NCBI RefSeq assembly: GCF_000150275.1
Contig: NW_002060953.1
Span: forward strand, 1,982,064-2,046,063
Reading direction: 5' to 3'
DNA from: Trichoplax adhaerens
Lineage: Eukaryota; Placozoa; Uniplacotomia; Trichoplacea; Trichoplacidae
DNA length: 64,000 nt
A model generated the notes under the pieces. That model searched no databases, was not told the DNA's origin, and saw only the letters and a list, made by a program, of their open reading frames with translations. A program made the position numbers and the translations under genes. Of the stretch, positions 52,401-62,500 are shown piece by piece (the stretch's first letter is position 1; the number at the start of each line of letters is the position of its first letter).

Positions 52401-55164
52401 GTTTGTCGACCATTAGTGAATAACCAAATAAGTCTTTTCGAAATAAATTGTTTTGTTGCGTGTACTACTACGAGTCTTTTTAGGATTTTTGGTAGTGGTT
52501 ATAGACTAACTGTTACACTCCTGTAATGTAACTTAGTATTGTGATTGTAGATTGCTAGCCATGTTTAGTATAATGTACGGTAGATATTATCCTAAGATAT
52601 ACAGTATTTGGTAGCTATAACTATAGACTGTAGTGGTAGAGACTCTATGCTAGAGTACAGATGACTATATACAGTAAGTTGTTGAGTTACTGATAAGGTT
52701 ATAGGTAAGAATAGAACTGTAAATCATATATTAGGATATGGTTAATTCATTGTACTTGGGCTGGTCTGAATAATGTCTACGTAAGTACTGTAGTTGTATC
52801 CATATTGGATTGATGATGGTCCGCAGTAGAATAGTCTTACTAAGAATAATTTAACTATGTGTAATATAAGGTAAAAGATTGCCATGCGGATTGTAGCTGC
52901 GAATGCTACGGAAAGTATAAAAGCATGCAACTTTAGATTATTCTGTTAGTACGTTCAAGAAGTCTTTAGAAGTAGTATTCGGCTAGAGTAGAGCTGTGTA
53001 GTTGATCTTTGTATATGATTCAAGAAAGCCCTTATTTTTCTAAAATTTTGGAATTTCGTGATTGGTATATATCACAACTCCACTAGTGACAAAGTTGTTT
53101 AAAAAAGCCAATCCTTGCAGAGAATGCCACTTACTAACTTAAAGAGGCGAAATTAGCTATATCACCAAATAATTCAGTTCCAACGACCGAATACTATAGT
53201 ATAATTATAGCGTTACTAATAGTGTAGACGAGGTGGTCAAAGATTTACTACTATTTATTACTAAAGAAATCTTGGCACCCACGATTATAGTCTTTACGAT
53301 TCAATAGCAATTGATAAACTAGTTGACTATCTAGCCGACTAACTAACTAAAAAGGGATCTTCAGGCACCAGCCTTTTATAGTCTCGTCAGAATCTCCTGG
53401 TGTACATAAAGTAAAACTATCCTTCTAAACTTATAGTTAGGACGAGCTTACGCATCGTAACACTAATATATAGACCGTTTTGGAGAAATATGAATAGGTA
53501 GAAACTATGGTACTAACAAATAGAGATACAATAGCTGTTGCAGATGAGATACGACTACAGAAAAATATTGAAATTAATGATAACATATATCATAGCGGCT
53601 TAAGCAATATTCAAATCCTTATAAATAAAAGGAAGAGAAATTTAGGTATTATCAATTACAAAATAATCTATATTGAAAAAGTGGCATGGAAGAAATGTAA
53701 ATGCGGCTTTTATGAATACGTTACCATCACAACATCAAATAGTCCTAAGCGCTCAATTTGCGTAGAATCTTGAGATTAATTTAATATGCATAGCATCAAC
53801 CTCCATGGAAATCCAGCATTATTAATAAACTAAGACTTTAGTATAACTTTTGTTTGTAATGAACTTCTTAGTGAATCCGAAATCTCCGGAACTCTGTAGC
53901 CTCAAAATGGTTGATAAGTATAAGAAGGAGAAATTGGTTCTGTCTTGTCCAGGAATGGCTAATGATTGTGACTGGGTCAATATTAAAATCAAAATATGGC
54001 ATCCGAATAGCACTAAAGTTAGTAACCATAATGAATATTTTTGGGTCCAAAAAATCGTGACCATTACTGTACTATAACAAAAATAAACATAATTATCATC
54101 GTTTACAATTAGCGAAAGTTCGTTAGCCTATAAGGCAAGATGAAATGATGCTAGATGCCATTGTTTTTTATCGAAGGATCCAGATTTATATATCGTTACT
54201 CAGTACTCTTGAATAGTTGTCTAAATTCAAAGTAAAACTTATTAATATTTTAAATTAGGAGAGTTTTCGTGCAATATGCGGTAGTCGAACTAACAAGAAA
54301 TTTAAATTCATACTTTATTACTTTGGAGGCACTTTATTTTATGAATATTCGATCGCTTTATTGTAGGCTAAGGTATTCTCATATAGCTACACACGCTATC
54401 GATCTATCGTAATTATGTCTCAAGATCAAATCCATAAACTTGCAAGGATTATAACATACTTTTGGCAAGCAAAAGTCGAAAATTTAGCTGGCCTAGAAAG
54501 CTCTTACACTACAATACGAAGCTTCAAGCCAGATTTCAGTAAATAAATTTAATTTTTAATATTATATCAATCGCTGTTTTATATGCTATGTAATTGAAGT
54601 ATTCAAATTATTGGAATGCTGCTAAAATTTATCTTTTATTAAAATAATTTCCTTTACAATTATTAACTTTCATTAAGTTGATGGGAGATTGTATTTACCA
54701 TTTACATGTACCTTACTATAATTTTATGCGCAATCTGAAATTTTCTATGCTAACTGCAAGATCCTATACCGTTTATTTTTACCATGATATTAATCGCCTT
54801 TTAATATCGTTGCTACGGTAGAAAATAATTACTTCCTTGTAAATTTCATTTCTTGAAAAAACTAATCAAATTTATTGAATTCACAGATCCTTCACATACC
54901 ATAAATACTATAGTCGTCGTTATAGGGACTGTCTTTGGCATTATATTTTTACTTGGTATTTCATGCATTCTACGCTTTCGCAAACATAGAAAATTAAGTG
55001 AGAATAATGTGCATGAATCACATCGTTCTGAATCGCACTATGATGAAATTTCGGTAGCAGAATCAATAAATCTCAAAACTCTAAGGTCAGAAAGTCGAAT
55101 CAGAAATCCAAATGCTTCACCCCACGATATTACATCCGAAATAGGACGCTATTTACAAGGATAG
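43451..55164 (+). CDS. Type I membrane receptor 2, three A+B modules, ITIM-like tail, one-base frame break
   Basis: Twelve exons: 43451-43508, 44025-44066, 44216-44557 (A1), 46593-46750 and 46954-47497 (B1 plus Ser/Thr-rich linker), 48610-48923 (A2), 49070-49227 and 50916-51084 or 51144 (B2), 51821-52126 (A3), 53872-54017 and 54367-54538 (B3), 54887-55164 (membrane segment and tail). Exons 1 and 2 (58 and 42 nt) match receptor 1 in length, phase and content (signal peptide MIARIHVLAFYPVIIG; linker PVPDCSDLG). A modules share W, a Tyr-rich strand (IRYRISYKIY) and NWxxxC...C. B modules share PxxPxDC, LxC and YxFY. The linker ends PDITCKNLG, repeating the exon 2 motif. A single membrane segment (INTIVVVIGTVFGIIFLLGI) precedes a tail with SHYDEI, an ITIM-like tyrosine site. 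A2 lacks one base near 48731, shifting the frame, so the gene is damaged there or the base call is wrong. Predicted role: cell-surface recognition. Ligand is unknown. Confidence 0.7.
44735..45190. repeat. 63-bp tandem repeat, about seven units
   Basis: Units resemble TAGATCGACTGATAATCAAG followed by TATAAAAGTAG, a GATAGnCGA step and TTAAGATTA. Exact anchors at 44951 and 45014 give a 63-bp period. It lies in the intron after exon A1 of receptor 2. One outlying partial unit occurs near 46440. Confidence 0.85.
45266..45819 (+). mobile_element. LTR-A solo LTR, copy 2
   Basis: A 554-bp copy starting TGTAATGTAACTTAG and ending TATATATCACA, flanked by the exact 5-bp duplication GTCTC (45261-45265 and 45820-45824). 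It lies in the intron between exons A1 and B1 of receptor 2, in the sense orientation. Confidence 0.85.
49295..49470. repeat. 86-bp diverged duplication
   Basis: AGAATAGTCCGGTAATAAAA near 49302 and AGAATGGTCCAGCATTAACA near 49388 begin two alignable units. It lies in the intron between the two halves of B2 in receptor 2. Confidence 0.6.
50045..50175. repeat. Dispersed repeat shared with 62225-62340
   Basis: The text TCCAACACCGTAAGGTATTG, then GGGCATCTTTACAATCTTAG, resembles TCCAACAACGTAAATCGCTG, then GGTATCTTCACCATTACAG, near 62230. Both continue with a TGTACCATAACTAG/TGCACCGTAATTAG segment. Diverged, and boundaries are not defined. Confidence 0.45.
52511..53462 (+). mobile_element. LTR-B solo LTR, copy 2, interrupted by LTR-A
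   Basis: It begins TGTTACACTCC at 52511. The rest of the element resumes at 53077 after an LTR-A insertion and ends CGCATCGTAACA at 53462. Flanks CTAAC and CTAAT match at 4 of 5 positions, consistent with an aged 5-bp target duplication. It carries about 25 extra bases relative to copy 1 just before the terminal GACGAGCTTACGC block. It lies in the intron between A3 and B3 of receptor 2. Confidence 0.78.
52522..53076 (+). mobile_element. LTR-A solo LTR, copy 3, nested in LTR-B
   Basis: A 555-bp copy with TG...CA ends and an exact 5-bp duplication ACTCC (52517-52521 and 53077-53081). The duplicated bases belong to the host LTR-B element, which proves that LTR-A inserted after LTR-B. Confidence 0.85.
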
Positions 55165-56797
55165 ATTTAGACCAAATCAGCATGATTATTACTTATGCTT
55201 CTTAAATTATCATGATATTTTGGCTTTGCCCAGTTTAATTATTGTTTATAAACTAGGTTAAAGATAAACTTATAAAGTTATGCTGATTTTGGTTATCAAA
55301 TTTAATATTAACAATGGCCTCAATGTAGTAGTCCATAATTATAATTAGCATAAATAATTTTGAATAACTGTAATTAAGGGTATTATTAACAAGAACATAT
55401 TGGTAGCAATATATAACGGAATTAGCGTTGATGGATTTTAAATGGTTATGAATGCAAGAAGTAGTGCAACTGAAATAACGTCAGTTATTTTTTATGCTTA
55501 TAGCATCATAAATTTTTCTATTACTTTGTAGCAAAAGATTAAACGCTTCTCAAGTGTAGGCAATCAAAATATGTTATTTCATGCTACCTATTTGAATTAT
55601 GTCTCTAGATGAAGCTTAATAATTGGTAAAAATAAATAAATATAAATGAATAACGCATGTAATATATTGAAGAATGGTATTCAAATATAAATATATAAAA
55701 ATCCGCGCCATACAGTGTAAGATCATTAGAGGTTCTTTAGAATTCATAGTTTAAATAATTAACTACTTTTGGCCGAGGTTAAGTAGAGTCATGTTTGAAA
55801 CATTTAGAAGAGTTATCATTAAGTGATTGGATAACTCGTCTAAACTGGTTTAGTTGATCTTGATCTAAAACTTTCTATAAATGTGAAATTCAGTCTAGTT
55901 GTTAATGAGAAAGTTCATGTTTGCATAGTAATAAAGGTTATTTACCTTACCCAGCTATTGGCTATTTTTGAGTCAGACTTCGAATACTGGTTATAGATAC
56001 GATCTAGTAATTAGACATCTGAGATTTATAAACGCTTAGAAGTTTTGTTAAGTACTTTGGTTTGGTAAGCTCAATCAATGAAATGATTGAAAAACTTCCT
56101 GGCAATCGTTTTTGTAATATTTGTTAGTAGTTCCAGCTATAATAGTAGTTGCTACATTGGCAAATTTTTATTTTATTTATAAAGCTGTAACCTCGCAAAT
56201 ATGTATCAAAGCAGAAATTGAAATAAGAATAACATTAAATTAAATTCGCATCATGATTTTCCTAGATTTTTACCATTTCAACTGCACAAAACATTTTATT
56301 AGTCTTCAAAAGTAACACTATTTTCACGATAACGCGGATAAGACTAGATGATAATCCTTTGCTAAATTACTCTACCAAGTATAATAATAAAACACACCAC
56401 TAGTATATTAAGGAGGCAACTAATGTATTTAAATCGTGATTAGACTTCCCATTATACATATAAGATATATTAATGCAGGCTTTGTTTTATTTAATGTCAG
56501 GTGTCACAAACTTATGTTGCGAACTACTACACTAAAGTAATAGATTACTTATGCCTTGCTCCACTATACCTGGAGATCTGCTGTATGGTAGTTCTTTACT
56601 ACTTTCGGTCACACACGGATAAGACTGTTCTAAAAGATTAGTATAGTTTTTATTAGTAGAGTAGCCGAGTACCTTCTCGTACACGATCTAATAAGGAACT
56701 CAGGAACTGAGCATTCGCTCGTCCTTTTATACCATTCCACTAAATTTATGGTGCACACATAGTAACTTGACAATATAAGATTTACATGATTTGTATA

Positions 56798-56944
56798 CGC
56801 GATAATCACACGATAAGTGCGCGATAGTCACACGATAAATGCGCGATAATCACACGATAAATGCGTGATAATCACACGATAAATGCGCGATAATCACACA
56901 ATAAATGTGCGATAATCGCACGATAAATGCATGATAATCGCGCG
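56798..56944. repeat. 22-bp minisatellite, about seven units
   Basis: Near-identical units of ATGCGCGATAATCACACGAT plus AA repeat head to tail with occasional changes (GATAGTC, CACAATAA, ATGCATG). The units are contiguous with no spacers. Confidence 0.95.
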
Positions 56945-57458
56945 TACGTAGCGGGTGCTAACGTATCGCCATTATTAATATCTACTGTATATAGGCTCTA
57001 CTAATTAATTGCAAATACAATTATGCCTTTTGTCGTCTAGCAATCTAGACATTAATATTCTTAATTTCAATTACGCTTACCAATATGATCCATTAGCTAA
57101 ATACTGACAAAATCTATTTAATTAGCAAGTATAGTGCTTTGCTCCGTAACATCAGGTTATTGCGAATATAAAGGTATAGGGATCCAGGATACATCACAAA
57201 GCATACTTATTTTTCACAGCATTTAGGTAAAGATTCAATACCCATAATGAGGAAAAGAAAAACTATTTTATCGGCCCTGCCCTTTGTTCCATCAAATTCT
57301 TATAACGAAGATGACATAGTTATGGCAAGATGATGAATTTAGTCTCATCATTATTCTATTTCGAAAATTAATGCTTATTAAACTAGAGAGTATTGAAGAA
57401 TCTTAATATTAATTCATTAATTAAGACGTTCAATGACTGTATGGAAAAACTTTGCCAC

Positions 57459-58089
57459 TGTGACAGTGTTATATAAAGTATTAGAGTAGAAATATCTATG
57501 TTAGGATAATTCTGTTTAGCACATCCTTATTTAGTTAACTTCTAATTTGGATATACTGTGTTTTAATATAGGACTGGCTTTATATGACAGTGACATACGT
57601 ACATATACTGAAATTAACAGTTATAATAGGGAATGCGAATTATCTACTTGTACAGTTCGAATCATTGTGATTGCAATTTACTTATGATAGATTGCAAAAT
57701 TATCGTTTAAATGTTCTGTGATTGGACGTATCTTAATCTGACTATTCTGTATTAGTCATCAGATGTCTATGTTCGTAAATACTGATGTCTGCATAACGGA
57801 GCAGTAGCTTAGATTAATGTCTAATTCAGTGGATGATTCCAAAGTTAATCGTACTAACTATGACTCATGACTATTGAGGAAGAGTACATAAACGCAATAT
57901 ATCTTGTAATGAAGTTAATTCTTAAACTTAGTGTTTAACGTAAAATACGAGGCGTCTAAGTCTTTGTATAGTCTGCTAGTAGAGCAAAAGTGTTCCTGAT
58001 AGTGCAGATATCGTTCCTTGAAGCGTGGTTCAAGGAATTGACTTATTAATCGTACCTTACGTTATCCTGTTGCAAAGCTGTTTTTAACA
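57459..58089 (-). mobile_element. LTR-C solo LTR, copy 2, reverse orientation
   Basis: The reverse complement of the LTR-C sequence, from TGTGACAGTGTT to GCTGTTTTTAACA. It is more diverged than copy 1, with only a weak possible target duplication (GCCAC/GATAC). It lies about 220 bp from the plus-oriented nested pair, so the region forms a large imperfect inverted repeat. Confidence 0.7.
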
Positions 58090-58312
58090 GATACTTAACG
58101 AGGCCTAGCATTAGTTTTAACCGGAAGAGATAATGGCATTTGACACAAAGGTATTTTTAGTCTTATTGATAGTAACTTAAAAATTCGAATTTTTGTAATT
58201 AATATGATCATTAATCGTTCACATCTAAAGCTGCTATAAATACCTAATGTTTGAGAATATTGCAATTCCCAGGTTATCGGTTTACGGAACATCACCGATG
58301 CATTCAGGGGCC

Positions 58313-59577
58313 TGCCACAAAACAGCGTTGCAACAAGATAACGTAATATACGATCAATAAGTCAATTCCTTGAATCACGTATCAAGGAAAGATATCTGCA
58401 CTATCACAAGCACTTTTGCTGTACTAGCAGACTACATAAAGGCTTAGATGCCTTGTATTTTACGTTAAACACTAATATTGAGAATTTTCTTTATTACACG
58501 ATATACTGCATTTATATACTACTCCGCAATCGTTCATGAGTCATAATTAATACGATTAACATTGGAATCATTTACTGAATTAGATATTAATTTTATCTAC
58601 TGCTCCTTTAATGCAGACAACAGTATTTACGAACATAGACATGTAATGACTAATACAGAATAACCAGGTTACGTTACGTCCTATCACGGAACATTTCCAT
58701 GATAATTTACAATCTACCATAAGTAAATTACAATCACAATGATTCAAACTGTAAGTAGATGATTGGCATTCCCTGTTATAACTATTAATTTCAGTATGTG
58801 TATGTCACAAAACAGCTTTGCAACAAGATAATGCAATATACGATCAATAAGTCAATTCCTTGAACTACGTATCAAGGAACGATATCTGCACTATCACAAA
58901 CACTTTTGCTCTACTAGCAGACTACACAAAGACTTAAACGTCTCGTATTTTACGTTAAACACTAAGTTGGAGAATTCACTTTATTTCACGATATACTGCA
59001 TTTATATACTACTCCTCAATAGTTCATGAGTCATAGTTAATACAATTAACATTAGAATCATTTACTGAATTAGATATTAATTTTAGCTACTGCTCCCTTA
59101 ATGCAGACAACAGTATTTACGAACATAGACATGTAATGACTAATACAGAATAGTCAGACTACGATATGTCCTATCACGGAACATTTCCATGATAATTTAC
59201 AATCTACCATAAGTAAATTACAATCACAATGATTCGAACTGTAAGCAGATGATTTGCATTCCCTATTATAACTATTAATTTCAGTATGTGTATAAGTGTC
59301 ACTGTCATAAAAAGTCAGTGCTATATTAAAACACAGTATATCCAAATTAGAAGTTAACTAAATAAGGATAGTCTAGAAGAATTATCCTAACATAGATATT
59401 TCTACTGTAATATAGTATATAACACTGTAACAAAGTATAAGTGTCACTGTCATAAATAGCCAGTGCTATATTAAAACACAGTATATCCAGATTAGAAGTT
59501 AACTAAATAAGGATAGTCTAACAGAATTATCCTAACATAGATATTTCTGCTCTAATACAGTATTTAACACCGTCACA
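58313..59577 (+). mobile_element. LTR-C solo LTR, copy 3, split by copy 4
   Basis: The left part is 58313-58802 (TGCCACAAAACAGC...CAGTATGTGTA). The right part resumes near 59436 (TATAAGTGTCACTGTC) and ends ACCGTCACA at 59577. Together they make one element with flanks GGGCC and AGGCC, a 4-of-5 target duplication. Confidence 0.78.
58803..59432 (+). mobile_element. LTR-C solo LTR, copy 4, nested in copy 3
   Basis: A 630-bp copy from TGTCACAAAAC to CACTGTAACA, nearly identical to the copy at 42567. It interrupts copy 3 at GTGTA, and the right flank reads AAGTA. The higher similarity to copy 1 than to its host fits a younger insertion. Confidence 0.8.
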
Positions 59578-62500
59578 AGGCCCTATTAATTTCGTTATTG
59601 ATTAAAGCACCCATAATTACAAATAGTTGAGTAAGACGATCCATTTCATTATCCGCGACTACGCACTGGAATTTAGCATAAGTTACTATAGGATTTCATT
59701 GAAATAAATGCTAACATCCAATTTTTCCAGCATTTAAAATAAACGGCATTTGATTTACTTTTAACTCAAAATTGCTAATTTCATAGCTTAAGAAATAAAC
59801 GACATAATTCACTAACGGAAGAATTATTGGTTTTCTTAAAAGTTTAGAATAGTTTTGGTTGCAGCGTCTTGGCTATATATCATTATAATAGTTATAGCTA
59901 CTATACCGTAAAGGAATAAACAATGGAAAAGCAACCAATTATAACGGACAAAATAATTGATTGGAAACGAATAGCTTATAATGTCCAATACAAAATAAAT
60001 TTAGGGCAACACCAGTTTACCATCATTTCTAACAAAGAATTATATTCTCAGTTACCATGCAAAATTTCAAATTAAGAGAAGCTCAGAAATTATTGCCTTG
60101 ACCGACCAAACTATTATACTCAACGAGATTTACTTACAATTAGACAAAAATTCTCGTCTATATCTGCCAAAGCACAATCTTGATGTCGCTTAACTATTTA
60201 ACTGCAACTTCTTTATAAACAATACTAGGTAGAGTAATTGGTTTCACCAAACAATCAAATTATCTTTCTAAGCGATCTTAAACAAAACCAGCAATTAAAA
60301 ACAATGATAAGATAAATTATACCCTAGATTCCTGAATGTAACCGAACCAATATCTTAATTTAACTATAAAATGTACCATTAAGTGATATAGAGAATATTG
60401 CTATAAAAATTTACCAAGACAAACCAATAATCTTAAATTAGAATCTAGATCAAACTATTTCGACTCGCGCTGCATTCTATCGTAATTTAACATAGTTTCT
60501 TACTGTATTTATAACTGGAATTAGCTGCTAGATTTTAAGAATTACAGTATGAATAGAATACTAAGTATATAGCTTTACAATTTCACATCGTACTATTTTT
60601 AACAACTTTTACATAATTTTGTTAAAATAAAACAGGTAAGATTATACATTACGTTGTGGCAATTGATACTTATATTGCTGCAACGAAAATTCTTTGGAAT
60701 TTTTTTAAATTCGCGTTCATAGTTTAGACGAAGAAGCACTTAATGCAAACTAATTTTTTTATGCCTGAAGTCACGAATTCCTAAAATGCCTGTTGCAAAA
60801 ATTGAACTTGTTTTTTACCTATGCTAGCTTATATCTATTTTTAGCCATACCATGATAGAAATTATTGAAGAAAACGAGAATATTTTTACGATATTACGAT
60901 TAAAAAGCGAATTCTGGTTAAATGTATAAACATCTGTACTAAATTACTCCATTATTGCAATATTTAATGTAATTTTACGTACTGTATTTAGAAGAGAACA
61001 GACTTGACTTATTGCTGTAATTTAATATTATTCAGTCATTTCTTACTATTTATATATTTTTCCTACAAGTTAATAATGTTGAATAATTAATTACATCGCA
61101 TACACTATTCGTTTTATTTAGCATAATGGTAAGGATGCAGCAAAAACTGTATATGAAAGATTGCTCCGATAGAACAGCTCTATAATTTTGGTAAGTGCTG
61201 TAAGATAAAAAGTCAGATAGATAATGGAGTTTTAACTTTTTATTGTCATAATTCGAAATTTAAGCCAATAAAATTTTTTAAAATAATTTAAAAGCTTAAA
61301 TGTCTTATCCTTTCTAAATTAAAGTTTCCGGAGAAAATATTGTAAGCTTCCGATCAGTGATTACCGTACGTCTCAAATTCTAGGAATTTGAAAAAATAAT
61401 GGCATTCTACATCACGATTTGTAATAATAGTCTCATTGCTATTATTCCTAAAGTTCAAGTTCCATTCACCTATCGTTTATGTAACTGTATATAAAAAGAC
61501 TAAATTTGGAGAATATTACAAAATGTAGTTTAGAAAATACCGAAAAAGTTGAGGAAGGATGTAGCAGCCAGCCCCACCATAAAGCATCATTAAGTTACAG
61601 TGAGATAAGTAACTGCTTTTCAGCCACTACCAATAAACATTAAGTATAATCTTTTTACATAATTTCATTACATCGAATAATAAAATCAAATTTCGCGTGC
61701 TTTTAATACATTGATATTAATAGTACTGTTTAATTTTAATCTATTTTATTATTTAAATATCGCCATTAAAATTGAGGTTAATTTGTTTAGCAAGGATAAG
61801 AATCTTTAAGCACAGATACTATTTACTTTTGATGTAATTGAAATCAAAATTTCAAATTCTTATTCTTAAACTTCACTATTGATAGTCTATTCTCAATTCG
61901 AAAGTATCTGATAAGTTAATAAAGTCAAATCAAGCAATTCTTTTGTAAAATTTCTGAGCAACAAGAAATTAAAGTCAGTTTAAGAGTAGTTGGAAAATAA
62001 AGATTAATGTATGGTAAGAATCTAAATTATCCTGAACTCAAAAAAGTGAACTGGGGTCTATTCTAAGCTCTACAATCCTTAAATAAATTTTGTTATTGCA
62101 TTTGCGGAATCAATGTTGCCTACAGCCAGACTTGAGACATTAATTACGCAGAAGAAGTTTCATCAAATAAATCATCAGTATGTTTTATAATATAAATCAG
62201 TATGCTTAAAATAACATTATTTTAATTAATATCCAACAACGTAAATCGCTGGGTATCTTCACCATTACAGCATAGCAAACTATGTAAATCTTGCACCGTA
62301 ATTAGCTTACCAACTAATATTAGCAATCAATAAATTTTAATAAAGTAATTAGTAATCTTCCAATACTAACAGCACCATTACATCAATTATTAAAAATTTA
62401 GATACTAGGGTTAGTATATCTAACAAAATATAGTCGCAGCTTATAAGTATTGTGATCTAGATCGTACACTGTAGTATAACTAGTATAATTACCAACTAAT

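Noticed and set aside
53507-53773. 88-codon plus-strand ORF in a receptor 2 intron (YKIIY-like strand)
   Set aside because: It lacks the paired Cys and Trp of A or B modules and has no splice sites in the right phase. At most it is a decayed fragment.
32601-55164. Assignment to true class I cytokine receptors
   Set aside because: Cysteine pairs and FN3 pattern are suggestive, but no WSxWS motif or Box1-like tail was found, so the name is used only as a comparison.
56798-56944. CRISPR-like array of ~22-bp repeats
   Set aside because: Units are directly contiguous with no unique spacers, and the DNA is eukaryotic. It is a minisatellite.
58095-58295. Minus-strand 66-codon ORF between LTR-C copies
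   Set aside because: No family motif. It lies in short spacer between mobile elements and is likely chance.
57459-59577. Foldback transposon or MITE
   Set aside because: Each unit has its own TG...CA ends and separate flanks, and a single unit with exact CTACG duplication exists at 42567. Independent solo LTRs explain it better.
59923-60075. 50-codon ORF starting MEKQPIITDK
   Set aside because: No signal peptide, no module cysteines beyond one, and no neighbouring compatible exons.
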